Positions 31,144 through 39,750 are shown, counted from the stretch's first letter. The stretch: 39,750 bases of DNA from Dendronalium phyllosphericum CENA369 (GCF_016056275.1 NZ_JAECZA010000035.1:1-39750), one strand, 5' to 3'. The notes: generated by a model not told the origin, from the sequence alone. Numbers and translations: made by a program.

Positions 31144-33069
31144 ATGCAAATTCCCCGCTTGCACCCAGACACAATTGAAGAAATTAAACAGCGTGCTGAT
31201 ATTGTAGATGTGGTATCAGAACACGTCCTTTTACGCAAGCGGGGCAAAGATTTTGTCGGGTTGTGCCCCTTTCACGATGAAAAAAGCCCCAGTTTTACAG
31301 TCAGCCAAACCAAGCAAATGTATTATTGCTTTGGCTGTCAAGCCGGGGGAAATGCGATTAAGTTTTTGATGGACTTGGGTAAACGCTCTTTTGCAGAAGT
31401 GGTGCTGGATTTAGCGCGGCGTTACCAAGTGAGCGTGCAAACTCTCGAACCCGAACAACGCCAAGAATTACAGCGTCAGTTGTCTTTGCGCGAACAGTTA
31501 TATGAAGTTCTCGCTTCGACAGCCCAGTTTTATCAACATGCCCTCAGACAATCTCAAGGGCAAAAGGCAAGTCAGTATTTACGATCCAACCGCCAATTCA
31601 AAGAAGAAACTATTCAGCAGTTTGGCTTGGGTTATGCCCCCGCAGGCTGGGAAACTCTCTATCGCTATTTGGTGGAAGATAGACACTACCCAGTGCAACT
31701 AGTGGAAAAAGCGGGATTGATTAAATCACGCAAAGAAGGCGGCAGTTATTATGATGTATTCCGCGATCGCCTGATGATTCCCATCCGCGACGTGCAAGGG
31801 CGCGTTATTGCTTTTGGGGGTAGAACTCTCACCGACGAACAACCGAAATATCTCAATTCGCCAGAAACCGAACTCTTTAGTAAAGGTAAAACATTATTCG
31901 CTCTCGATTTAGCCAAAACAGGGATTTCGCAACTCGATCGGGCGGTGGTGGTAGAGGGATATTTTGATGCGATCGCTCTCCACGCTGCTGGTATTACTAA
32001 CGCTGTCGCCTCCCTCGGTACTGCCCTCAGCTTAGAACAAGTCCGGTTGATATTACGCTATACAGAATCGAAGCAGTTGATACTCAACTTTGATGCTGAT
32101 AAAGCGGGGACAAATGCCGCCGAACGGGCGATCGGCGAAATTGCCGATTTAGCATACAAAGGCGAAGTTCAACTCAAAATTCTCAACTTGCCCAATGGCA
32201 AAGATGCCGATGAATACTTGCATACTCATACACCAGAAGAGTATGGGGAATTATTGGCAAATGCTCCACTTTGGCTTGATTGGCAGATTCAGCAAATTAT
32301 TAAAGACCGCGACTTAAGACAAGCTAGCGATTTTCAGCAAATTATGCAGCAGATGGTAAAGTTGCTCAAGCGAATTGAAAGCAGCGAAATACGTAAATCT
32401 TATGTCGCTTACTGTGCCCAAATACTTAGCTTAGGTGATGCTGGACTTGTACGTTTGCGAGAAGAAAACCTAGAAACTCAATTAGTGGGGGGTACTGCAT
32501 CGGTTAAAAGACAACAAAAACCGCTCACAGCGAATGTCAAGAACTATCTTTCTCGTCAATCTCCCGCACTTCCTCCCGATCGCAGTCTTTTAGAACAAGC
32601 AGAGGCATTATTACTGCGGATTTACCTGCATTGTCCCGAACAGCGTCAACCGATTATTGAAGAACTAGAGACACGAAATTTGGAATTTAGCCTTTCCCAC
32701 CACCGATTTTTGTGGCGACAGATTTTAGAGTCCACAAGGGAGCAAGTTGATTTAATCTCAAATCTGCAAGACATATACTTAGAATTGTCCGAGGAAATAG
32801 AATTCGTTTCTCATGTGTTTCATCTGAATGAAAAAAGTCAGTTTGACGACATGCTTCGGACATCCCAAGGGATTCAAGCTGCGATCGCTTGTATGGAACG
32901 AGTGTTCCGTGAAAAGCGCTATCGTTACTTTTTAGAATTGTGGCAAGAAACCGATCCAAATGTAGAACCGGAACGATGGCAATCGTACTATCAAGCATTC
33001 TACACCGAAAAGCTGCGGCTTCAAGAACTAGACCGCCAGCGGCGATTTACACTCACTGACTTGCTGTAG
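31144..33069 (+). CDS. dnaG: DNA primase DnaG
   Basis: Synthesises RNA primers for DNA replication. A 641-residue protein with the N-terminal zinc ribbon (C41, H44 in CPFH; C62, C65 in CFGC). The catalytic core and TOPRIM domain (about 255-345) carry VVVEGYFDAIALHAAGI with the catalytic Glu, and NFDADKAG with the metal-binding Asp pair. A C-terminal helical region (about 480-640) should bind the helicase. Length is standard. The ATG at 31144 follows a heptamer repeat array, and no Shine-Dalgarno sequence is visible. It diverges from the amidase-like gene. Nothing about the protein looks defective. Confidence 0.97.
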   Translation: MQIPRLHPDTIEEIKQRADIVDVVSEHVLLRKRGKDFVGLCPFHDEKSPSFTVSQTKQMYYCFGCQAGGNAIKFLMDLGKRSFAEVVLDLARRYQVSVQTLEPEQRQELQRQLSLREQLYEVLASTAQFYQHALRQSQGQKASQYLRSNRQFKEETIQQFGLGYAPAGWETLYRYLVEDRHYPVQLVEKAGLIKSRKEGGSYYDVFRDRLMIPIRDVQGRVIAFGGRTLTDEQPKYLNSPETELFSKGKTLFALDLAKTGISQLDRAVVVEGYFDAIALHAAGITNAVASLGTALSLEQVRLILRYTESKQLILNFDADKAGTNAAERAIGEIADLAYKGEVQLKILNLPNGKDADEYLHTHTPEEYGELLANAPLWLDWQIQQIIKDRDLRQASDFQQIMQQMVKLLKRIESSEIRKSYVAYCAQILSLGDAGLVRLREENLETQLVGGTASVKRQQKPLTANVKNYLSRQSPALPPDRSLLEQAEALLLRIYLHCPEQRQPIIEELETRNLEFSLSHHRFLWRQILESTREQVDLISNLQDIYLELSEEIEFVSHVFHLNEKSQFDDMLRTSQGIQAAIACMERVFREKRYRYFLELWQETDPNVEPERWQSYYQAFYTEKLRLQELDRQRRFTLTDLL

Positions 33070-33283
33070 TTAGGGTGTGGTAAATATATCAATCAAACCA
33101 ATCATTGATTTTGGGAAAGTGCCAATATATTCGCAAATTGAGATAGATATAACGTCGGTGACACTAGGGGCAAACTAAAGTTTACACAGAGATAACAAAA
33201 CGCTTTAAGATTCAGGTGTTGTACTTGTTTTTCGCTACCTGCTTTTTTTGCCTCAGAAAAGTAAATCTTAACTGATTAATAGC

Positions 33284-33859
33284 TCACGATTGAGATCGTG
33301 GTTTAGCAGAGGCTTGCAGCAGTTCAATGCCTCTAATGAAAAGAATGCCACTACTTTCAAATTGCACGCTGATTTGAATCTTGGCAGAATCCGTTTCTTT
33401 CCTAAAATGGGCGCGTACTTCATAAGATTTAAATTCTTCAGTTGGTGAAACCCCTGTTTGCCGGAATGTGGTTATGGTTCCCCACTGTCCTTGCCTACGC
33501 GTACCAAAACTTACATTGATTGGTTTTTCTGTATTTATTGCTTTGGCTTTAAATCGGCAGGCTAGAACGCATTCAATAACGTTCGGCTCGGCGACTTCAA
33601 ACAAAATAACATTTCGTAGAGGCTCTGTACTAGTAATCAGGCGTTGAGCATTATCATCGTAGGCTTCTATTTGCCAGCTTTCTCCTACAATAGCAATACC
33701 TCCTTTTGTAATTGTTGAATCCGCAGGGGTAAATTGACGAATCAGCACAAATGGTTCTGCGGGTTCGGGAACACCAAAGCGTTTTTCTAGCTCATGACCA
33801 ACTTCCTGAACTTTGGAACTGATAAATTCTTTTAAATTGTTGAGTAGCTCATCGAACAT
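33284..33859 (-). CDS. Unknown soluble protein
   Basis: A 191-residue protein from the ATG at 33859 (MFDELLNNLKEFISSKVQEVGHELEKRFG). A TTG 15 nt upstream is possible but not needed. The N-terminal 30 residues form an amphipathic helix; the rest (about 40-190) looks beta-rich, with alternating hydrophobic residues (ISVQFESSGILFIRGIELL). No signal peptide, membrane helix or known motif is seen. It converges with dnaG and has about 345 nt of empty DNA upstream. I do not recognise a family. Confidence 0.65.
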   Translation of the reverse strand: MFDELLNNLKEFISSKVQEVGHELEKRFGVPEPAEPFVLIRQFTPADSTITKGGIAIVGESWQIEAYDDNAQRLITSTEPLRNVILFEVAEPNVIECVLACRFKAKAINTEKPINVSFGTRRQGQWGTITTFRQTGVSPTEEFKSYEVRAHFRKETDSAKIQISVQFESSGILFIRGIELLQASAKPRSQS

Positions 33860-33874
33860 GACAAATGCTTCCAA

Positions 33875-34219
33875 GGCATACTAATTCTAGTATTCCCCTT
33901 GAAAGCGCAATAACTTCAATGTTAGTTTACGAACGAAATCCCACATTATCACAGCTTTGTGAGTTTTCGCTGTCGCTTAATTCAACCTACTATTCTTCTT
34001 AACGAATCGTATCGTATTAGATCAAAGACTAAAACTTGCAAGTATTTTTATAAATTTATAACTTAAGTAGGATATTTAAACTTACCCTAGACAGTTATTT
34101 TGAGTAGAGCTAATTTATAGCCTCTCGAACTAAATTGACCCAAGCCGAGCATTTTATATCCTTATATTTTTCCTTTATGTAACTGTACTTTGATAAAATA
34201 AGTGCAAGGACAAAATATT
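33875..34219. other. Gene-free region before the dioxygenase gene
   Basis: A/T-rich, 345 nt. No repeat family, hairpin or promoter can be named with confidence. Confidence 0.5.
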
Positions 34220-35101
34220 ATGTATAAATTTATTCAAAAAGCTCGTAACAAATTCATCAAAAAGATAGATGCAATCCCATTTATCCGATATCAAGCTGAC
34301 CTTGCCTATCAAACAGCATTAGAAAAACATATTTCCCAACTGCCAGCTATTTCAACAAGTGATTTTGATTTAATTGAGAAAATCAAACACGAAGGGGTCG
34401 TAATTACTTCACTAGAAGACTTAAAAATTCCCTCTACTCCTAAATTACTTCAGGCAGCAGAAAATCTCATACCGAAAATCTTATCAAGTATTGCTGCTCA
34501 AAAAAATGATTTTACTATTCATGCTAGTGCCCAGCAAATCATGGAGTATCCTGAAATTTTCTTGTGGGGACTCGAACAACGTTTACTCAATATTGTAGAA
34601 AATTATCTCGGTCTACCAGTCGCTTATCATGGTGCATATTTTCGTAGAGATATTGCCAATCAAGTAGAACAAGGTTCAAGACTGTGGCATATAGACAAAG
34701 AAGACAGAAAAGTACTAAAAATTATAGTTTATTTAAATGATATTAGTGAAGATAAAGGTCCATTTCAATATATTCCCCAGTCTTTAACTGCCAAAGTAGT
34801 TCAATCTTTGAAATATACATCTGGCTACATCCGCAACCAAACTTTACAAGAAGTTATATCTCCAGCCAACTATAAATCATGTACTGGTGATGCTGGAACA
34901 GTAATTTTTGCTGCTACTAGTAGCATCTTGCATCGGGGTAAGCCACCTGTAGTTTCAGAGAGATTTGCTATCTTTTTTGATTACACTTCTAGAAGACAAA
35001 AACAGTTATTATATTGCAACTCTTCCCTACCACACAGCGATTTACTATTACTGGCAAACAATCTTACAGAAAAACAAAAAGAGTGCATTTTTTGGGAATA
35101 A
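34220..35101 (+). CDS. PhyH-like Fe(II)/2-oxoglutarate dioxygenase
   Basis: A 293-residue oxygenase-like protein of the phytanoyl-CoA dioxygenase fold; the substrate is unknown. The iron ligands fit the facial triad: H157 and D159 (LWHIDKED) and H238 (ILHRGKPP). R248 (VSERFAIFF) is well placed for 2-oxoglutarate. The VYLNDISEDKGPFQYIPQS segment (about 170-188) is typical. The ATG at 34220 is chosen over a GTG 18 nt upstream, because AAGGA lies 9 nt before it. It converges with leuA. The first 30 residues are basic and unlike the family core. It could act on a secondary metabolite, lipid or sugar. Confidence 0.82.
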   Translation: MYKFIQKARNKFIKKIDAIPFIRYQADLAYQTALEKHISQLPAISTSDFDLIEKIKHEGVVITSLEDLKIPSTPKLLQAAENLIPKILSSIAAQKNDFTIHASAQQIMEYPEIFLWGLEQRLLNIVENYLGLPVAYHGAYFRRDIANQVEQGSRLWHIDKEDRKVLKIIVYLNDISEDKGPFQYIPQSLTAKVVQSLKYTSGYIRNQTLQEVISPANYKSCTGDAGTVIFAATSSILHRGKPPVVSERFAIFFDYTSRRQKQLLYCNSSLPHSDLLLLANNLTEKQKECIFWE

Positions 35102-35110
35102 AAGTTGTAA

Positions 35111-35149
35111 GAATTCAGGAGTTTTTCCACTCTTGTGACTCCTGAATTC
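35111..35149. terminator. GAATTCAGGAGT/ACTCCTGAATTC hairpin
   Basis: Perfect 12-bp stem (35111-35122 with 35138-35149) between the convergent dioxygenase and leuA genes, followed by TGACTTTT. A bidirectional terminator, built from a repeat-type sequence (GAATTCAG also at about 20677). Confidence 0.75.
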
Positions 35150-35163
35150 TGACTTTTAAATTC

Positions 35164-36774
35164 TTACCTACTAGCTATTGCAACTGCTGTTTGACTCTGG
35201 GTTTGCCAGTAACGATAAAGACGATTTAAGGCGTTTATATAGGCATAAGCTGCTGCTACCACAATATCAGTATCAGATGCTTGTCCAGAAAATATTCGCT
35301 CTTGATGTCCTATACGAACTGTGACAGTTCCCAGTGCATCAATTCCTGCGGTGACAGATTGAACGGAAAACTCGATTAGTTGATTAGGAATCTGCACGAG
35401 TCGATTGATTGCCTGATACACTGCATCTACTGGCCCAGTACCCACAGCTGCATCTGTAAGAATTTTGCCATCGGGAGTGACAACTGTTATTGTTGCTGTG
35501 GGACAAGTGCAGTCACCGCAAATCACCTGGATGTGTTCGAGTTGAAAACCACTTTCTAGTTGAATCTGTGTTTCATCTCGGACAATTGCTTCTAAATCCC
35601 AATCTGACATTTCTTTTTTCTTGTCAGCGACTTCCTTGAAACGATTGAAGGCTTTGTTTAAATCTGCCTCGTTTAGTTCAAACCCTAATTCTTTGAGTCT
35701 GGTGCGGAAAGCGTTGCGCCCAGAATGCTTGCCTAAGACAATGCGATTTTCGGGCAACCCGATCGCCGCAGCTTCCATAATTTCATAGGTTTGGCGGTGC
35801 TTAATAATACCATCTTGATGTATGCCAGACTCATGGGCAAAAGCATTTGCTCCTACAATTGCCTTATTCGGCTGAATCAGCATTCCTGTTAATTGAGAAA
35901 CCAAGGATGAGGTTTTGTAAATCTCCTGAGTTTTGATATTAGTCAAGGGTGCATCGGCATCAACTGGACGATTAAAGTAAGGATTAAAGAAGGGTTTGCG
36001 AACCTGCAAAGCCATCACAATTTCTTCTAATGCTGCATTCCCCGCACGTTCGCCGATGCCATTAATCGTACACTCCACCTGACGCACGCCATGTTCGATC
36101 GCGGCGAGGGCGTTAGCTGTGGCCAAACCTAAATCGTTTTGAGTGTGGATGGAAAGAATCACGCCCTCGATATTGGGGACATGTTCTCGAATCCCCTCAA
36201 TTAAAGTTCCTATTTCCTTGGGCGTGCAATAGCCAACGGTATCGGGAATATTGATTGTGGTTGCACCAGCTGCGATCGCTCGCTCCAAAACTTGATAAAG
36301 AAACTCTGGATCGGTGCGGCTGGCATCCATCGGTGAGAATTCGACATCATCCACAAACGACTTGGCATAGGCAATCATTTCTTCAGCGATCGCCAATACT
36401 TCGCTACGAGATTTTTTCAACTGATATTTGAGGTGAATATCCGAGGTGGAAATCATTGTATGGATTCGAGGACGGGCTGCGGGTTTCAAAGCTTCAGCAG
36501 CTGCTTGAATATCTTGACGAATAGCTCTTGCCAAACTACAAATAATTGGCCCGCCAGATACCCCCACTTGTTCGGCAATGGTTTTAACAGCTTGAAAATC
36601 TCCCGGACTGGCAACGGCAAATCCCGCTTCAATAACATCGACACCTAATAGAGCCAGTTGATGAGCGATCGCTAGCTTCTCTTCTACATTCAAAGTTGCG
36701 CCCGGTGACTGTTCGCCATCCCGTAGCGTTGTGTCGAAGATGATAACTCTATCTGCTTGAGATCCAATGCTCAT
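35164..36774 (-). CDS. leuA: 2-isopropylmalate synthase
   Basis: First committed step of leucine synthesis, joining acetyl-CoA and 2-oxoisovalerate. A 536-residue protein with an N-terminal TIM barrel opening [16 protein letters not shown] (about 13-28) and a C-terminal regulatory domain (about 400-530) for leucine feedback. [13 protein letters not shown] (about 234-246), [12 protein letters not shown] and [11 protein letters not shown] are present. The usual HxH metal pair reads H210-T-Q212, so the second His is Gln. The ATG at 36774 is the first in frame. It diverges from the GntR regulator gene, whose operators lie in the shared 163-nt gap, so control of leuA by that regulator is possible. 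Confidence 0.94.
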   Translation of the reverse strand: MSIGSQADRVIIFDTTLRDGEQSPGATLNVEEKLAIAHQLALLGVDVIEAGFAVASPGDFQAVKTIAEQVGVSGGPIICSLARAIRQDIQAAAEALKPAARPRIHTMISTSDIHLKYQLKKSRSEVLAIAEEMIAYAKSFVDDVEFSPMDASRTDPEFLYQVLERAIAAGATTINIPDTVGYCTPKEIGTLIEGIREHVPNIEGVILSIHTQNDLGLATANALAAIEHGVRQVECTINGIGERAGNAALEEIVMALQVRKPFFNPYFNRPVDADAPLTNIKTQEIYKTSSLVSQLTGMLIQPNKAIVGANAFAHESGIHQDGIIKHRQTYEIMEAAAIGLPENRIVLGKHSGRNAFRTRLKELGFELNEADLNKAFNRFKEVADKKKEMSDWDLEAIVRDETQIQLESGFQLEHIQVICGDCTCPTATITVVTPDGKILTDAAVGTGPVDAVYQAINRLVQIPNQLIEFSVQSVTAGIDALGTVTVRIGHQERIFSGQASDTDIVVAAAYAYINALNRLYRYWQTQSQTAVAIASR

Positions 36775-36799
36775 AACTGTCTCCCGTAGTATTTAGGGA

Positions 36800-36881
36800 C
36801 TGGGGATTAGGGACTTGGGACTGGGGACTGGGAAAGAGTTTTCACGATACCCTAACCCTATCCCCGATCCCTAATCCCCAG
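36800..36881. repeat. Inverted repeat CTGGGGATTAGGGA in the leuA-GntR gap
   Basis: 36800-36813 is the perfect complement of 36868-36881 (14 bp), with GGGACT-type heptamers in the loop. It belongs to the GACTGGG repeat family seen near 30985 and 27080. Confidence 0.75.
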
Positions 36882-36897
36882 TTTACTTTCTTGGGAT

Positions 36898-36930
36898 ATT
36901 GTATACAATTTTTTGAATATTGTATACAAT
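36898..36930. promoter_or_regulatory. Paired GntR operators ATTGTATACAAT
   Basis: Two perfect 12-bp palindromes at 36898-36909 and 36919-36930. Their centres are 21 bp apart, two helical turns, placing both on the same face. The second ends 7 nt before the regulator ATG and overlaps any -10 region (TATACAAT). This fits autorepression by the FCD-type GntR protein. Some FCD-family sites have such TTGTATACAA cores. Confidence 0.8.
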
Positions 36931-36937
36931 ATAAATT

Positions 36938-37618
36938 ATGAATTTAAGTGACTTGGCTGCTAATATGCTGCATCAACAACGCAGCACCCCCGATTTAATT
37001 GCTGATGCTTTGCGAGAAGCGATTTTACAGGGCATTTTTCAGGAAGGACAATCCCTCAGACAAGATGAAATTGCTACTCAATTTGGAGTCAGCCGCATTC
37101 CCGTGCGGGAAGCACTCAAGCAGTTAGAGGCTGAAGGATTGGTAACGCTGCATCTCAATCGCGGTGCAATGGTATCGGTGTTAACAGCCGCCGAAGCGCA
37201 GGAAATTTGTGAAATACGTAGCGCTTTGGAGCTAAAAGCGATGCAGCTGGCAATACCCAAGTTAAGTACGCCAGATATAGAAAAAGCGGCTGTAGTTCTA
37301 GAAGCAAGCGACCAAACAACCGATGCAGGGACGTTAGCAAAACTCAATTGGGAATTCCACGCCACACTCTACGCCAGTGCAGAACGTCCGCGACTGCTAA
37401 CAATGATTAAAAACTTACACGTTAATTGCGATCGCTATGTCCGCGTGCAAATGGTACAAATGGATTATCAGGAGCGATCGCAAAAAGAACACTATCAACT
37501 CTTGGATGCTTGTCGCCAGCAAGATGTAAAAGCTGCTATCCGCTTATTAAAGCGACACATTGATACCGCAGGAGAACAGCTAGTTATATACTTGCAGCAA
37601 AAAGCCCAAAAGCGGTAA
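36938..37618 (+). CDS. GntR-family transcriptional regulator, FCD subfamily
   Basis: A 226-residue DNA-binding regulator. The winged-helix domain (about 15-85) contains DALREAILQGIFQEGQSLRQDEIATQFGVSRIPVREALKQLEAEGLV, typical of GntR. The C-terminal all-helical FCD ligand domain (about 95-220) has EICEIRSALELKAMQLA and the WEFHATLYASAERPRL motif, with His residues that usually bind a metal near the effector. The effector is unknown. The ATG at 36938 is set 7 nt after the second operator. It diverges from leuA, and leuA or a distant gene such as the amidase-like one may be its target. Confidence 0.92.
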   Translation: MNLSDLAANMLHQQRSTPDLIADALREAILQGIFQEGQSLRQDEIATQFGVSRIPVREALKQLEAEGLVTLHLNRGAMVSVLTAAEAQEICEIRSALELKAMQLAIPKLSTPDIEKAAVVLEASDQTTDAGTLAKLNWEFHATLYASAERPRLLTMIKNLHVNCDRYVRVQMVQMDYQERSQKEHYQLLDACRQQDVKAAIRLLKRHIDTAGEQLVIYLQQKAQKR

Positions 37619-37643
37619 ACGACCAAAATTCTTTTTGATTCTG

Positions 37644-38057
37644 TTACTCACCATATACCGTCACCATAACTTGGCGCTGGCGCGGCTTAATGTCACACTC
37701 TAGATGAAAGATTTGCTGCCACGTACCCAAAATCAACTTCCCATTTTGCAGGGGAATCGTCAGCGAAGGGCCTAACCAAGTAGCTTGTAAATGAGAATGT
37801 CCGTTACCATCATGCCAAGTTTGCTCGTGTCCGTAGTCGCGGCTAGGGGGAATCAGTTTATTCAAGATTTGCGGTAGATCCTGTTTTAATCCAGGTTCAA
37901 ATTCAATTGCCCCAATTGCCGCTGTACTACCGATGTTAAACACATTTACGATCCCCGCCCGAATTCCCGATTTTTTCACGATTTGATTTACCTTGTCAGT
38001 CAAGTCGTGCATTTCGCCATTTTTGGTAGAAATCGTAATTTGTTCTTGATAAACCAT
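37644..38057 (-). CDS. YjbQ-family protein (UPF0047)
   Basis: A 137-residue protein of the YjbQ family, some members of which are described as secondary thiamine-phosphate synthases. Evidence: the NVFNIGSTAAIGAIEFEPGL motif (about 38-57), HDGNGHSHLQATWLGPSLTIPLQNGKLILGTWQQIF (about 82-117) and the end RQRQVMVTVYGE. The His-rich DGNGHSH metal site is intact. Length is standard. It converges with the GntR gene over 25 nt. The ATG at 38057 is the first in frame. Confidence 0.9.
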   Translation of the reverse strand: MVYQEQITISTKNGEMHDLTDKVNQIVKKSGIRAGIVNVFNIGSTAAIGAIEFEPGLKQDLPQILNKLIPPSRDYGHEQTWHDGNGHSHLQATWLGPSLTIPLQNGKLILGTWQQIFHLECDIKPRQRQVMVTVYGE

Positions 38058-38076
38058 AAAAGTACGAAGGGTAAAG

Positions 38077-38161
38077 AATAAAGGATGAAGTAGGGACTTT
38101 GTGATTTTTTCTCATATTCAAGCTCGATCCCTTTATAGGTCAAGTAACTTCATCCTTCATT
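38077..38161. repeat. AATAAAGGATGAAGT inverted repeat
   Basis: 38077-38091 pairs with 38147-38161 (14 of 15). It spans the gap between the Tudor-knot gene end and the YjbQ gene start, both on the minus strand. It may form a terminator-like structure after the Tudor-knot gene. Confidence 0.65.
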
Positions 38162-38166
38162 AGTAG

Positions 38167-39462
38167 TTAGCGAATCTCTTCGAGATCGACCCACTCATCA
38201 TAGGATGAGTCATAACCGACGTAATGAACAAAGTATTGCTGACCCTGGACGTTTTCAATCGTTGCGGAATACCAAGCTTCTTGGTCTCCATCCCAGCATT
38301 TTACTTTTTGACCAACTGTAAATCCATTGTCATCAGATGAACTAAGAGCGTGAATCCGAATGTCATCTTCACCTACCCACTCGTCATAGGACGAACCATA
38401 ACCGACGTAATGAATAAAGAATTGGTCGTTTTGGATTTTTTCAATCGTTCCTTGATACCAATCTTCATCATCATTGTCCCAAGCTTCTACTGTGTTGCTC
38501 ACTGCATACTGATTGCTATCTGAAGATGAGACATCTCGGACGGATTTTTGCGGCTGCTGTTGAATTTCTTCTTTTACTAAAGCGTGCGATCGCAAAATCA
38601 AGCTGCGAGCTACAGTTTGAATTCCTGTATGCTCGTAGTAATTGGTAGTTTGATCGAGGAATGCTGCTACAAAGTCCAAATTATCATCCGCAATCTGAAT
38701 AAAACTACCCAAACTTTGAGAAATCGATTGCGGGGTTATGCCTGTCTTGGATACTAAGTTATTCATCCAGCCTTGCACGGAGTTAAAACCCTGGCCGATA
38801 AAACCAAGTTTATCAGAGGGGCTATTGCCGGGAATAAAGTTGTTAACGGCTGAAAACACAGGATTTTGAGCGATCGCGCCAACATCAGCGCCACTAATAA
38901 TTCCCTGAATCTTGCTGAGGAAGTCGGGGCCTAACGGCAGAATTCCGTCTATGCAAACTAAAGCTGCCATCCGCATTAAGGATGCATCTTGATAGTTGTT
39001 AGCAAGAGAACTGGCAAACTCTTGAGGATTAGGTTGGGGAATGCCATTCAATTTGCAGAAGGCGATGATTTCGACAGCGATTTTCAGTACTAAGTCAATT
39101 GATTGAGTTACGTCGGCTTTAGGAGTAATATTGCTTAAAAAAGAGAGAAAGCCGATTTTTTCACCAACTTTGTTGGCTAAAGCTGCCGTTGCCATGGCTG
39201 TATCTGCTTTATCGAGTATTTGATAAAGTTTGATGGCAGACTGGTAGCCTTGTTGAGGATCTTGATATAGAGTGACAGCGCGATCGCGGATTTTCTGAAT
39301 TACATTCGGATCGCTTTCTGCGGTGATAGCGCGGATAGTATTGTCAAATCCTACCAAATTGTTCCACTGCCCTGGTGCAACATAATCAAGAGCCTTCAAT
39401 ACTTTGACGGTAATATTGTCAGCGGGTAACTCGTCAACTAACTGAATTATTGATTTATCCAT
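38167..39462 (-). CDS. Helical protein with two C-terminal Tudor-knot/chromo-barrel domains
   Basis: A 431-residue protein. The first 290 residues are mostly helical and not recognised. A Gln/Ser-rich linker (about 298-318) precedes two repeats, 319-369 and 380-431. Each contains a W-D-x-D-x-x-x-W-Y opening and a strand pattern ending in HYVGYxSSYDEWV. This resembles the eukaryotic MRG15/Esa1 chromo barrel (Tudor-knot), where aromatic residues form a binding cage. The two repeats are close in protein and DNA (for example CGACGTAATGAA at about 38218 and 38403), so they arose by tandem duplication. No signal peptide or membrane helix is seen. Binding of RNA, methyl-lysine or peptide is speculation. 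Confidence 0.8.
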   Translation of the reverse strand: MDKSIIQLVDELPADNITVKVLKALDYVAPGQWNNLVGFDNTIRAITAESDPNVIQKIRDRAVTLYQDPQQGYQSAIKLYQILDKADTAMATAALANKVGEKIGFLSFLSNITPKADVTQSIDLVLKIAVEIIAFCKLNGIPQPNPQEFASSLANNYQDASLMRMAALVCIDGILPLGPDFLSKIQGIISGADVGAIAQNPVFSAVNNFIPGNSPSDKLGFIGQGFNSVQGWMNNLVSKTGITPQSISQSLGSFIQIADDNLDFVAAFLDQTTNYYEHTGIQTVARSLILRSHALVKEEIQQQPQKSVRDVSSSDSNQYAVSNTVEAWDNDDEDWYQGTIEKIQNDQFFIHYVGYGSSYDEWVGEDDIRIHALSSSDDNGFTVGQKVKCWDGDQEAWYSATIENVQGQQYFVHYVGYDSSYDEWVDLEEIR

Positions 39463-39600
39463 AAGCTGGTTTCAAAAGCCAACATCGCGTTTACAACAAA
39501 GTTCAGCTACATCCACAGGAACCAACGCCCGGACATGCTGAACCTTATTGATAGAGTTCCCTGACTGAATGAAAAAGTAACTTACTGGGAGTCAGTTGTC

Positions 39601-39641
39601 AGAAGGCAGGAGGCAGAAGGCAGAAGGCAGAAGGCAGAAGT
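39601..39641. repeat. AGAAGGC heptamer array
   Basis: Tandem AGAAGGC/AGGAGGC units followed by CGCAAGTCGGAGGTCGG. Same type as about 9379-9412 and, inverted, about 23850-23876. Confidence 0.85.
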
Positions 39642-39662
39642 CGCAAGTCGGAGGTCGGAAGT

Positions 39663-39743
39663 TCCCTCATCTCCCTCATCTCCCCCATCTCCCCCATCTC
39701 CCTCATCTCCCTCATCTCCCTCATCTCCCCCTGCTCCCCCAGC
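39663..39743. repeat. CTCCCTCAT nonamer array
   Basis: About eight units of CTCCCTCAT and CTCCCCCAT, ending in CCCCTGCTCCCCC. It matches the arrays at 1-100 (reverse) and 18821-18890. Confidence 0.9.
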
Positions 39744-39750
39744 TCTCTTT

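Overview
The window is chromosomal DNA of a filamentous, probably heterocyst-forming (Nostocales-type) cyanobacterium. The support is the very frequent HIP1 octamer GCGATCGC, families of short tandem heptamer and nonamer repeats (STRR-like: CTCAGCA, TGTCAGT, AGAAGGC, CTCCCTCAT), an A/T-rich hairpin inside rnpB, a flavodiiron protein, a NucA/NuiA nuclease and inhibitor pair, and a HepC-like sugar transferase. No rRNA, convincing tRNA, CRISPR array, transposase gene or prophage gene was found. Gene density is normal, but many intergenic spaces are filled with palindromes, MITE-like elements and tandem arrays.

Layout. 1-4.6 kb: CorA transporter, an unknown membrane-anchored protein, rnpB with RNase III (rnc) next to it, and a Gfo/Idh/MocA oxidoreductase carrying an in-frame palindromic insertion. 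4.6-8.9 kb: a Cache-type histidine kinase (minus), a RibD-like reductase and a GNAT/COG3146 protein. 8.9-11.4 kb: a gene-poor accessory patch with a 33-aa membrane microprotein, a stop-shortened second copy of it, a duplicated fragment of the GNAT 3' end, and two paralogous small membrane proteins. 11.5-16.7 kb: clpS with a DUF2103 gene, an FAD oxidoreductase, a SagB-type dehydrogenase, surE, and a coiled-coil protein. 17.2-23 kb: sugar transferase, a HupE/UreJ-like protein without its usual histidines, an ABC exporter, a possibly truncated YdcF-type membrane protein, and galE. 23.3-24.7 kb: nuiA and nucA, convergent. 25.1-28.9 kb: three minus-strand genes (flavodiiron protein, a UreH-like/ferric-reductase-like membrane protein, and a periplasmic membrane-anchored protein overlapping it), enclosed by a 48-nt perfect inverted repeat. 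29.5-33.1 kb: an amidase-like/glucosaminidase protein and divergent dnaG. 33.3-39.5 kb: an unknown protein, a PhyH-type dioxygenase, leuA divergent from a GntR/FCD regulator with two exact 12-bp operator palindromes, YjbQ, and a protein with two eukaryote-like Tudor-knot/chromo-barrel domains.

Most genes are housekeeping (RNA processing, replication, leucine synthesis, protein quality control) or envelope and polysaccharide functions (sugar transferase, GalE, ABC exporter, amidase-like protein). The most unusual items are the tandem chromo-barrel protein, the micro-membrane-protein patch at 8.8-10.6 kb, the amidase-like domain missing two catalytic or zinc residues, the palindrome inserted in frame in the oxidoreductase gene, and the GntR operator pair with a possible third site upstream of the amidase-like gene.
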